The translations under genes were made by a program, and so were the position numbers. The notes beneath the pieces are model-generated. The model was not told the DNA's origin, ran no database searches, and saw nothing but the letters and a program-made list of their open reading frames with translations. From Anarhynchus alexandrinus (taxonomy: Eukaryota; Chordata; Aves; Charadriiformes; Charadriidae): a stretch of DNA of 64,000 nt. Shown here piece after piece: positions 49,701 through 60,962 of this stretch (the stretch's first letter is position 1; every line of letters begins with the position of its first letter). Where the stretch lies: assembly GCA_008711295.1 (NCBI GenBank), contig VUYV01000181.1, positions 721,411 through 785,410 of the forward strand, read 5' to 3'.

Positions 49701-51504
49701 CATACGTACACATACATACATTTTTTTTTTTGCCTGTCCTTTGAGTAATTATTTTTGTTCCAGCAAAATCGGAACAAGCAGAGCAGCTTGAAATATCTCC
49801 GAAGCTTTTAGAGAGCAGGCAGCAGCCCACACACCAAGCTGCTTGGAGAGAAAAACTTGACACGATGAAATTCAGATGCCTCTTCCCGACAGATAAGCGC
49901 GGGCTGGGCGGGCGTTGAGCCGGGGCGAGCGCTGCGCCTGGGGTCACCGGCTCCATCGCGCGCAGCCCTGCGTCCCTAACACCGACATGGGCGGCGGGGT
50001 CCCTCCCCGCTCCCCTGCATTGAGATGGTTCCATGGGGGGGAATACGGGGAAGGGGGACTAATGGGAAAATTGCATTTGGCTTCCAGGATGTGAAAAGAA
50101 GGAGCTGACAGCGTTTGCTGCACAAGCAAAGGATAACACGGAGAGTATCCGTTACTTCTGCTGCCACGGGACCAAGGAGCCTCTGGCATGGAGACACGTG
50201 TCCCAAGTCTCTGCCATGTTCCAGCAGCACACACAAGAAGTTGCAGCATATCACAGCAACAGACCCTCCGGCACTAATACATACCCATAACAGCCCAGCC
50301 GCATTCCAGGATCCAGGACCCTCCTCTGCCGAGACATGTGTTCCTTACCTCCGCTTTATTACCAAGCAGCAGCCCAGAATCTCTGACTCTGAAGCACCTG
50401 TGAATACCCCGTAGCGCGTTCCGCCGGCAGCTCCCCCAGCCACGCCGCACGCGCAGTTTGTCAATCCTAACCGTACCCTCCAGAAGCACAAAGGCTTATT
50501 ACTACTATCCATTACCGTGGGTAAATATTGGAACAGCAGCACTCAGAACACAACGCACCGGGATGCAAACGCGTTCAGCCTCAAGCCCTGAGGATCCTAC
50601 TGATTTTTTACGCAGGAAAACTACTCTTTGAGCCCATGGGTCCATGGCGATGCAAGGAATTAACTTGGCCTCACCTACAGAGGTTCAAGGACACTGAGAT
50701 GTGGCTGCATTGTCTATTTGTGACAAGGCTTAAGCACCTGCTTAATTTTAGGCTGGTTCTTAAAGCTCACAAAAGTGCTTTCCTAAGGGGCGTTTTCCTG
50801 TCCTGAATGCCAATGCACTTACAGCTACATAAAATCAGTATCAGTGAGAGAAGAGAATCCTCTACGGGGAGAAAAGTTTTGGAAAAGCAGATGTAAAGGA
50901 TCCATTGCCTCACGCTAATATTCCACTTTGGAAAGCCAATTATTATCCCTAAGGATTTGAATATTCTGTTATGGGAAAGCAGTTGTTTGAATAGATGTGT
51001 GTGAGGGAAGACACACACACACACACACAAACTCTCACACAAAGGATATTGATTCAAACTGTATTTATGATTCCTCAGACCTTTAAGAAATTGATTTTAG
51101 ACTGTTCTCCCTCTCTGCCTCGCTCCAGCTGAAAATCAAAGCTCAGTGTAGGATCCCTTAAAGAACTTTTCTGATAGAGAAAAAAAATAATAAATTTTCC
51201 TAAAGTTTGTGTGAAAAAAAAGTAAAAAATAAAAAATGCCCAAGTATCCTGTGGATTTAGTGTTCAATATTCTGTCAAAAATCTTTTCAAAGAAACGGAA
51301 AACTTAGAAATGGCATTTAAAAATAAACAAGCAAACAAACACAGCTCCACTTCTTTCTCTCCTTTTCAAGTATTGTATTGTGTTTATTTTCTGTAAGTTC
51401 AGACAACAACTTGATTTTGCAATTCTTCTTTCTCTGTCACCAAAGTCTTCCCTGGAATTTAGTGTTCTCATTAAGACTTTTTTTTTTTTTATTTAAAAAG
51501 ACTT
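46771..51504. other. Single-copy DNA without a recognisable gene
   Basis: AT-rich on the left; GC-richer patches lie at 49.88-49.98 kb (CpG-containing) and 50.40-50.46 kb. No exon, RNA gene or named repeat is visible apart from the CA microsatellite listed separately and A/T-rich runs at 51.18-51.24 kb and 51.48 kb. Confidence 0.5.
51011..51029. repeat. (AC)n microsatellite
   Basis: Nine AC units followed by AAACTCTCACACA. Simple repeat. Confidence 0.9.
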
Positions 51505-52266
51505 TGTGACAGTGTGCTTCCCCCCTCCCTCCCCCCAGGTGCCACCCTGATCTTTACCTCCCCCGACCCTGCCCAGGCGGTGGCCACCCGCGCTGGTCAC
51601 GGGGGTGCATCTAGTCCTGATGGTGGCACCCACCTCTACGGGGGTTCGGGGAGACAGATAACACCACAACAGCCAAGGGCTGACTCGAGCAATGCTGGCA
51701 CTGGGGTCAATGTGCACATATGACCCTATGTCGGTCATCTCACCCCATAACCAGCGAACAGCCCCAGAGCCCATGGAGCTCTCCTGTATGGCCGCGGGCT
51801 CTGCAACAGGATGTCCCCTTGGGCTGGGACACCGCACGGTCCTCGAGGTTCAGAGATTCCCTGCCCCAACAGATCCTCGGTGAGTGACCGACAGCATGCT
51901 AAACTTTGAAATCTTCGCTAAGCGATGTAAAGGATTGATTGCGCATATATAATCCTTTGGACAGAAACTGTTGACCAAGTGCGGGACTAGGGCTGGATGC
52001 AGGTGCACCCCGGCTCCTCTCCGAGAAGGGGTTCAGCGAGCGAGGGGGCCTCTCTCACCCCCCTCGACGGGAGGCTCTCCCTGCCGGTTCTGTCTGACCC
52101 TGGCCTCTATGCCGTGAAGAACCAAGCGTGCCTTGCCAGCTCGCATCTTGTTAAAACACCATCACGTTTACCGTCAAACTTTGTTAAATCCCTGGTTTAT
52201 ACCAGGGATACATTTATGTATTGCTGCTTCTCTCTACGAGTGAAACGTATCGCTCCATCCGCGACA
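51505..52266 (+). mobile_element. Solo ERV LTR, full-length copy of the 25.9-kb LTR family
   Basis: It starts TGTGACAGTG and ends ATCCGCGACA, 762 bp. It is flanked by GACTT (51,500-51,504) and GACTG (52,267-52,271), a 5-bp target duplication with one mismatch, so it is a solo LTR left by LTR-LTR recombination. CATATATAAT at 51,944-51,953 is a good TATA box. The 3' block, from CTTGTTAAAACACCATCACG on, matches the copy at 26,084-26,196 at roughly 85% by eye. The AATAAA found in that copy is lost here. A 5-bp duplication is usual for class III/ERV-L-type integrases, consistent with the serine primer site next to the sister copy. No primer-binding site follows, as expected for a solo LTR. Confidence 0.8.
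51944..51953 (+). promoter_or_regulatory. LTR TATA box
   Basis: CATATATAAT lies about 315 bases before the LTR end, in the segment missing from the shorter sister LTR. The position suits a U3 promoter. Confidence 0.5.
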
Positions 52267-52282
52267 GACTGACCCAAACTTA

Positions 52283-52339
52283 AAGGTACAAAATAGCCCC
52301 TGTGGCATAAAAATAAGGTACAAAATAGCCCCTGCGGCA
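52283..52339. repeat. 25-bp direct tandem duplication, period 32
   Basis: AAGGTACAAAATAGCCCCTG with YGGCA occurs twice, with one mismatch (T/C), 12 bases outside the solo LTR's target duplication. The spacer is TAAAAAT. It is host or older DNA duplicated locally. About 30 bases further, AATTCAGGCT is also repeated (about 52,371-52,392). Confidence 0.9.
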
Positions 52340-55300
52340 GCCGTCTGCACTGCCACGTATCTGCCAAATTGAATTCAGGCTAAAATTCAGGCTTTGGACC
52401 TAAATAAACAATCCGTCTTTATTAAGCAAAGCGCTTAAGAGTTTGCTCAACTTTTAGCTGAGTTTCAAAATACAGACTGCAATTTTGCTGAGTTTTAATT
52501 GCTCTGATGAGCAAATGCACAAAGCGACCGCTTGTGCTTTGAAGGAGTTGGTCCTGTTAGCTGCTGCCAGAGCTCCTACAGGCTCCAGCCAGACCCACAT
52601 TACTACCAAGTCACCACAAACTCCAGCTCAGTGTCTGACCACAAGAAAGTCTTACTTGAGCACAGAAAGACGCATAACATGAGAATAGTTTTTCAGGTAT
52701 GGGCCACTGACTTCTTCTAGCTTCTACCATCTTCTTTATTTTCATTAGCCCCTGTGCTTTCTGCCCAAGTCAGTGTCTTACCCATCGAGGGGATCCACTT
52801 CATTTCATTCTAAGCACCAAGCACCAGCTAATTATAAACCAAACACAAATTAAACCCATCTTCCCATCCTCCTCTCTGAAACCCCTAATTGCCCATTACC
52901 CTGTATTGTGCTCTGACACAAAAGTAATTCTACTAAGTGGGGAGTTTTGTTGTTGTTTTTTCTTTCATAAAAACTGTTAATTTGCTATTAAATCTCTTGT
53001 TGAAAGACTAATAGCTTAATGAATGCATTAAACATGTGCAAATTAGTTTTTTTTTACTGCATTACTTAGTTGAAGATTGAAAGGGTATGATACATCATCG
53101 TTGGCTCAGTAGGATTTAATGAGGCATTAGACCATCTTCTGTCTTGGAGGCCAGACTTATGAATGATCCCCAGAATGGCACAGGCAACACTTGTCCCAGG
53201 TCCCTCTCCCGCTAGCGACATATATTTTCCCCTTTCCTTTTTCTTCTCCCATTGCCGCTGATGTACGTGAAATAAAAATGTAGTTTCCAGATCAGTTTTA
53301 TAATGAAAAGTAGCCCATTGCTGATGACAAATGTTGTTTACAGTCACTAGAAAAGAAGGTGGAATGGTGAGTGAATATATTAGAGGAGAGGATAGCTTTT
53401 ATATTCATTATACTGCCATTTTGGGCCTGCGAAGACACATAACCTTTCCCTTTCTCCCTCCATCATGCAGTCACTTTCAGATGTCTACATTAAAATAAAA
53501 AGCTGCAGGCAGTGTGCTTTGCATTACCTACTATCAATGAAGAAGACATTTTCCACCAGTCAAACAGAGCTCCTTGTGGGAATACCATCCCTCGAAACAC
53601 GCTTACTGAGGTTTTCCTGGATGCTTCCCCTACTGTGCCTCTCCCCAGGCTCCTTCCTGCTCCGTACAAAAGAAAAACCGTGTAAGACAACTAATAAAAG
53701 CCATTGCGAGGTCCTGGTCCTTACCAGTTAGAGAGGAGAGAGGCCTTACCCCATCAGGGGGATGTAGGACAGCAGCAGTCATCAGTAACTACTTGAGGAG
53801 AGGGCAACCTCTTCAGAGAGGGTTATTTGGGAAGACTTTGAGAGCTCTGGGGCCTGAAGCGAAAGGCACAAGTCCCATCTGCTGAGGATAGAAAGGAAAG
53901 ACCCTGAACTCCACCAAAAATTGCATCTGAGCTGGGGGAAACCGGGAGGATGGCCTCAGCCGGACACGGTTTGCAGAAGCTTGCGGGCTTCCAGCATGGG
54001 ACCAGGAAGACACTGTGCCTGGAGAGGAAGATTTTGAGTGTGGAAATTGCAGATGCGAACAGGTTTGGAGGAAAATCTCTCCTGTGAGGCCTGGTAAACC
54101 TTTGCTGCTCAGGGAGAAGCGGAGACAAGAGGAGGAGGATGGGGTTTGTGGAAGAAAGAGTTTTTTCTTGGCAATGACAGAAAAGAAACTGTTTGTTTTG
54201 AGAAAAGTTAGATAAATTAAATTCCAGGAGAGGGATGCATGGTTTTAATACTTCTGAGGTTGTGTCTGTCAATTAACAGAAGAGGAGGTCTGTGGAGAGG
54301 CGGCTGCAGGACAGCCCTGAGCTGAGATGTTCTGGAACAAACCCAGAGTCAGACAGGCTGGCACCTATCCCACCCTCACGTCTTTACTTATAACTACTAT
54401 ATGCCATGATCAAAAGGCTGTCAGATACTAATAAAGTCTTAACGCATCATCTTTCATTCACACTGACTCATGCAAGACATTTTGGGCATCCGAGTTTACT
54501 GGGTCACATTCCTAGGCTCCTTCTGTAGCCAGCAAAGAAGGATTAGCTCTTTCAGATTTGGAACAGATAAGTTTGGATCCTGGCATGAATTATCATTTTT
54601 TTTCAAGTCTTTCTCTGCTGATTCTACAAGGAGATTCAGGGGTTCCAGCCAGTTATCTCTGACGCCCAAGTCAGATGTCTGAACTTAGGCAGTGAGTAGC
54701 TTTGTCGGACTATGATTTTATTCATCTCTGCAAACCCAAGGATGTGAAAAGCAGCAGGGCCCCGCTGCTGCAATTAACGGCTTGTGGCTAGACACTATCT
54801 AAGGGCCAAGAAGAGCCACAGGGCATAGAATTACCGCCATACCCGTGTGTTTCCATCTGAGCCGGTACTCGCCACTGGTCTGAAAGGAATCTCCTGGAAG
54901 GGGCGGGTAAGGGAACATCAGAATTAAAATGAAGTTCTGATTGTATGGAAATCTGCAATAATGTGGCCATGGTATCATCGCTGGGGCTTTCCGACTGTGT
55001 TTATATTGGGTGGAACCTCCTCTGGTTTGCATTGAAGCCGAAGCAGAAAGAGCAGGGCAGCTCCTTTCCGAGGGATCTAGCTTTTAGGGGAACGTGCAAA
55101 GACAAGAAGAACTGGTGTCTGCTCAGGAAACATTCACGTTCTACTGAGTACTAAGGACATGCCTCATTTGGCCCCAGTCTACTGACACATTCATTAATTT
55201 GTTAATTAATTGGAGTGTAGCTTCTGAGCTACATTTAGCCAAGTAACATACAGGGGTTTAGTCTCGCCATCCAGGTGCATCCAGAGGGTGATTGGCATCT

Positions 55301-57721
55301 GTAGAAGACAGATTATTCATCCCATTTATCTGGATATCAGAGTTGGTATGAGAATAATCATTCGGTGAGATGTATAACACTGTGCACAGGCTTTAGAAAG
55401 ATCCTGAACAACCAGCCTAGACAAGATATCTGACTCTCAGGTGGTTAATGGAATGAGGTGGATCCCATCCCACTGACGTTGGAGAACAGTTCCATTAGCG
55501 CTCTCTATTAATACACTGACAGTGTAGAATAATACCATCATAAGTTCAGCTAATCTTTTTGCACCTCATAAGTTATGAAAATGTTTTACAGGTTATCAAC
55601 AGAACTCAATTCACATATAATTAGGAAACACTGGGTTTAAAAGCCTGCATGAATGCTGATTGTTGCTCTTTCAAAATGCAGCTATTTCCGCGGGGAGAGA
55701 AGGCAGTCCGTGCACCTTACAATAGAGCTGTTGTTGAAAGCACGTATATCCATACACAAAAAGTAGTGGAAGCTTGTCGGTTTTAAATATTTAAACTCAA
55801 AGATTCCTGCATGGGAGGTTACAAACAACTTTTTTTTTTTTTTTCAGGACAATTAGAAATCAGAGGTATTCATTCAAACCTTTAAGAAATGTGAATAATT
55901 GTACCTTATACACAGGCGAATACTGGCACACGCGCTATGGAAGAGGATGTGTCCCCGCTCCTTAAACTAAACATTTCTGCGTTCGTATTGCCTGTAGTCT
56001 GGGCTCACGTTGTTACCTGCCTACAGCACAGCAACGACGCACAAGGTCAGTGGCAGACCGCACTCCTATTGTTAGTGTTTGAAGAGGGAACGTTTTATCC
56101 TTCACAACAAATCTACATATAGGCTATTGAATGAAATACAATAGCCTCACTAAATTACTTCGTCCATTAGCTAGATGCCTGTAAGAAAAATAAAACAGTG
56201 TATTTTTGTATGATCCATTATGGATTGTGAGGTAAACAACTTGCATTCAGGGGAAAAGCCCTAGTATCTGGTCCCAACAGCAGCCAAATTTTGGCATTCA
56301 AAGGGAGGTGGGAAATGTCTTTCAGAATTATTTCGTATGCTTTAGGAAGCCAAGATGATCTGAAGTATCAGTGCTGTGTGCACACAACAAGAGAGAGAGT
56401 CCCTGTTCCAAGGGCTCCGTGATTTGAATTAGTTGATCTAACAGGCGCTCCTCAGCTTGAAAGAGGGTGTCTGGGGGCAAAGAGAGCTGGGGGCTCCCTG
56501 GGGACTGGGCAGTCAGGAGGGACCCCCTGGGAGCTCGCAGGACAGAGTGTCAGAGCATGGGACCCATCCCACCGCCCCAGCAAGGGAGCAGGACAGCCAT
56601 GGGGCAGCCAGGGCAGACCAGCATCCTACAGCATCTCTGGGGCAGGGACTGACATCCCCAGGTTGGGCTGAAACGGGGCTGCGGGTCCACGGGGCAGGCT
56701 GTTGTGTGTGGGATGGAGGCCCTGCGTTTAGGGATACTGATCTCATACCTTAAAGATTTTCCAGACTTTCTGTGAGCAAGAGTGCTGATGGGAATGGTAG
56801 CAGGTGAGCATCACCTCTAGCGTTAGCCCAGGCAGCAACCACTGCATCGCTGATGGCGAACTACCAGGTCCTGAGGGTTACGTTGCAGTTCCTTCACCTC
56901 ATTTTGTCGCAGAAGAGGTAGTGATAACGCTCCTTGCTTTTCATTCTGACCCAGTGGCTCCTAAGCACTTCTCACAACACCGGCAAATGTGCTCCATCAG
57001 GTAAAGAGGCAAGAGCCTCGCTATTGAAGGGAGGAGGTTGAGACAGATATTTTCCTTTATCTTTCTCTTTTTTCCCCTCTCAGACTCTGCTGATGAAGCT
57101 TCTCTTTTCCTCCCTAGTATTCCCAGTCTCCCTCCGAGCTCAGGACTCAGCTGCCGTTCTCAAAAACCTGATGTGCAGGTGACACTTCAAGGATGCAATC
57201 AGAAAATGTCGTGGGGGGATGGAGGAGCAAGAGATGCTGACACGGGAAAACTATTCTATTTTAAGCAGGCCAAGTGCATGCCTACTCCCGGCCTTCAAAT
57301 TAGCAGAGCTGCCTGCTCTGTGTGCCATGAATCATCCCAATCTGGCTGGGGGAGTTGGACTCCTTTCCCCAGGCTCCGCGGCAGCGAGCTGACAAGGGTG
57401 CAACGAATCCCCCATTGGGGTTAAGGCAGCTGGGTGGGTTTGCTGGCTCTGCTTGGGGCAGCAAGGGGACTCTTGGTGTCATCGGGAGCTGTGGCACAGA
57501 GAATGGGATGTATCTGGTGAGTCGATGGTAACTTGTGAATCTCCTGAAGATGTCACTGAAGTGGCAGTAACTGGTGAAGAGCTCTCATCACAGCGAGCGC
57601 TGCAGCAGGGGTGCGGGGGGGGGAAAGGGGGCCAAGGAGGGACAATGGGAAACCTTTGAGGAGAGGAATGAATGATATGCTCCTGGCATAGGCCTTCCCT
57701 TGCAGCTACACTCATGTCATC
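52340..57721. other. Single-copy DNA without a recognisable gene
   Basis: Ordinary composition with AT-rich blocks (52.9-53.1 kb, 55.15-55.25 kb with overlapping TAATTA cores) and a GC-richer block at 56.5-56.7 kb. The frame at 53,823-54,272 (149 codons, minus) shows no recognisable domain. Confidence 0.5.
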
Positions 57722-57800
57722 ATCATCATCATAGAATGGGTTAGGTTGGAATGGACCTTAAAGATCACCTAGTCCTCCAATCCTTTCCCATTAATAATTC
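57722..57800 (-). mobile_element. CR1 LINE tail fragment, antisense, with (CAT)n end
   Basis: CATCATCATCATAGAATGGG, then TTAGGTTGGAATGGACCTTA and AAGATCACCTAGTCC, is the reverse complement of a CR1 3' end. The terminal octamer has drifted into a CAT triplet run. Similarity fades after about 60-80 bases, so only the extreme 3' end was inserted or remains. Confidence 0.85.
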
Positions 57801-59559
57801 GGGCATTCTCCAGTGAGGAACACCACTGAGTCTTTGACCTGTGAGAAAGCACCACTGTATAGACCAAGGAGAGCCGGGACTGGGCTAGCACCATGGCTAC
57901 CCCATCCATGATCCTGCCATGGCTGAACTGGAGCAGTGTGCCCCATATTTTGGAGCAAATAGCAAGTGAGTAAAACTCCATCTATCTTGCATAGCAGGGA
58001 AGACAGATATTTGCATTATAAACATAATCCATAGGTGGGCAAAGATTCCACCATTTCATATGCCCAGAGATTATGTTAAAACCGAAGATGAGATTGGAAG
58101 AGAAGCTCCCTGTGACCTGTCAGTGCACGCTGCCTTTACCCTAAGTCTTCAGAGCACGTAATCCTATAGAGCCGCCGCTTTTTTCCCTCTTTTATTCAGG
58201 ATTCAGAAAACGTAGCAATGAGAAGGTGGTTGACCTTCCAAACATCACACTCAAGCGACTCTTCAGCGTGGAGATAACCCAGACGTGTGCCCAGTTAGGA
58301 GTGCTAAAACTCTGGCGCACGGTGGAGGGCAAATTGTTCACTTCACGCCACTCATGCATTGTGTCACCATCTAGTATTTGTCCCTGCAGGTCTTTGGGAA
58401 CCACTTCTAATTCCTAGAAAGGAAAATAAGGGATGTTCTTGGAGGAAGGATGGGATAGGTAGCAACCCGGGTTACTTATTGGCATTGTAATTATTTGCAT
58501 GCTCTGGGCAAGGAGTCTGAGGAGAGTAAACAAAACCTGAAGGGAAGAAACACAGAATTATCACAACAGAGCTTGTTTCGAGGCGCTCAGGATGTGATTG
58601 CTTTTCTTACGGGTAGGAGACCAATGTGAACCAAATGTCACCAAGTGTGAAGCAGAAAACGTTTGAATGACGCGCCCCATGCCGAGACACAAATTCCTGT
58701 GAATTAGGCGTATGACATATCGCTGAGGCAGCTCAGCCCTTCGGCGTGAGTTTGAGCCTGACTCGATTAAAACACAAAGCAGGTAAAACCAGGAGGAAAG
58801 CTCATTGTTTGTTTACCAGACGTAAAGAACATGTATAGTCTTCGGATTATAGCCTGGCGCTGCCAGGGCTTCTGCCGCCCAGGCCCTGCCATCATCACAG
58901 CCTGCGCTGATGCCAGGCTGGTAGAAAACAATGCCGCAGGGCGGACGGGCAGAGCCGCGTCCAGGTCACAAGGCAGGAGGCAGGGATCCCACAGGCTGAT
59001 CTTGGCTTTGAAGCTAATGAATGCAAGAAACAGAGAGCCACCGGAGCGTGAAAAGCACGCCTTCCAACTGCAGCGGAATTAACTTTCCTCCCGCTGCCCG
59101 TGAGCCAGGCAAAGCCCATTTGATGGCACCTGGTTTGAATAAACTCTCGCTGCCCGCAGCTCTTCCCTCAGCGCCAGGAGCCCAAGCAAAGGTGGACCTC
59201 ACTGTCAACAAAACTCTTGTCATTGCAGTTGTGTTGACTAACATTTTAACCAAAACTTCTACACAAATCATCACTGGACAGCCATACCGTCCTATTCACC
59301 CGCTCACGTACCCAGTGTCTGATTCGTTAAGAGTTGTCCTTCACTTACCACCTTCCCTCCAAAATACTTCCATGTATCTGTTAAGAATTTCACCGGAAAC
59401 ATCCCCCTAACTGAAATCATCTCGCATCTCCGATTTAAGCCATCGTTCAAAACTCCTCTCTAAATTAACACAAAGTTTTCTGCACTACGTTAGAGTCATG
59501 TTCTGCTCCACAGCTTGTGTCACCACCCTCGGCCTATCTCTAGTTTCTGTGAATCAAAG
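57801..59559. other. Single-copy DNA without a recognisable gene
   Basis: Mixed composition. The 129-codon plus frame at 59,021-59,410 and its antisense shadow have no motif I recognise. Nothing else is visible. Confidence 0.5.
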
Positions 59560-60335
59560 CAACGTTCATGGCATCACGCTCCCCGGGGGCAGCTTGTCTC
59601 CTGAAGCTTTTTCCACTGCCCCAGCACCGTCTCCCTTTCCGTCTCTCCAGATCTATTTCTTCTGCTGCAAATTCAATTAAAGCCTCTCTGGGAGCCTCAT
59701 GATCAAGTCAATACGGTGACCAATGGTAGGATGGGTTAAACGGAGGTTTAAGGCGAGGAGGTATGTGAGGGACTGATAGGAAGGCAGGCTTTGTTGTTAA
59801 GACAGTGGAGAGGCAGGATTCATCACTCCTCACTGTGGTATGTACAGTCTGGGTGGCTACTTTTAAGGTAAGTGTCTGTGCTCCCAGTACAGCCATTACA
59901 GACCCAGCCAATGCGCTCATCCTCAAAGCCACTGACCGCACCAGTAGATCTCCATCAGTGACAGCAGGAATTGATAAGGTGCAATATCTCATACCCCATC
60001 CAATTGGGTATGTGATTCCGGATGCATGAAATAAGCTCATCTGTATGGTCTGTACAGCCTTTTCTCCCAATTACCCTGCAGCTGTATCTGTTCCAAAAAT
60101 AACAGCTAGCTCCTTTGCATTTTGTGCTTGTGCCATCATAATTAAAACAAATTCCAATCTCCAAACAGCAGTTGTAGGAGCCCATCAATTTTATGGGGGA
60201 GAATGGACAAATGCTTTTTCCAAATTATTTTTACTCCAGCCTACCTGGTTTCGAATCTGTCTTGGATTCAATTTGGTTGCCGTGGAAACAGCCATGACAT
60301 CAGAGTTGGGAGTCGTGACATCGTCGAGTGAATAA
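59560..60335 (-). pseudogene. Unidentified region with unusually few stops, possibly a decayed element ORF
   Basis: On the minus strand one frame from about 60,190 to 59,560 has only two stops (plus-strand equivalents near 60,071-60,073 and 59,708) in about 210 codons. A second minus frame (60,188-59,955) is open and cysteine-rich. On the plus strand one frame (59,805-60,335) has a single stop at 60,027-60,029. Composition is ordinary, so this is less easily dismissed than the C/T-rich frames elsewhere. I recognise no family in any frame. Retroviral gag or env decay is a guess; chance is also possible. Strand is given for the frame with the longest low-stop run. Confidence 0.25.
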
Positions 60336-60891
60336 TCGTGTGCCGGAGAAGGCAGCAGGAAAAATGAAGTAAACAAATGTGTTTATCCACAAACGCTCCT
60401 ACCATGAGGAACTGGAATCTCCAATAGTAATTTACCACACATTGCTAATGTGTTTGTTATAATATATTTCTTAATTCTTTTTTTCTTTTATTTTGGCTGA
60501 ATATGAAAGTTCATCAGGGCTGGAACAAACAGGGGAAGCATATTGAAATGAGCATTACAGATCTGTCGTGCTCTAGTTTATGGTCTTTTCTCAGCGATAC
60601 ACAGTAAGTAAAACAAGCGCTGATTGAGTCAGCTGCCTCCTGGGTGTTCATTTGCCGGAGTGTAAGGAATATTAATGCTAAGTACATCCGCGTGCATCAG
60701 GAAAGGCAGGAGGAGGCAAGCAGATTACCCCGGCTTAGGGGTATTATACACGCGTCTGCAACTTCCAAAGACACAGAGAGGAAACATTTCTGTGGGTTTT
60801 TGTCTCTTATCTTCTTACAGTCTTATAGATTTTGGAGATGCATTGCCCTGGAGTTTTAATACTCAGAGTTTTCAGGGGGGATTGTGATTAT

Positions 60892-60948
60892 NNNNNNNNN
60901 NNNNNNNNNNNNNNNNNNNNNNNNNNNNNNNNNNNNNNNNNNNNNNNN
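60892..60948. other. Assembly gap (57 N) followed by a poly-A run
   Basis: 57 ambiguous bases, then 14 A residues (60,949-60,962). The gap may hide a longer homopolymer or a retroposon tail. Frames spanning it are meaningless. Confidence 1.
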
Positions 60949-60962
60949 AAAAAAAAAAAAAA

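Noticed and set aside
25929..52266. The two related LTRs as the ends of one provirus
   Set aside because: They are about 25 kb apart with non-viral DNA and unrelated repeats between. The right copy has its own target duplication and is a solo LTR.
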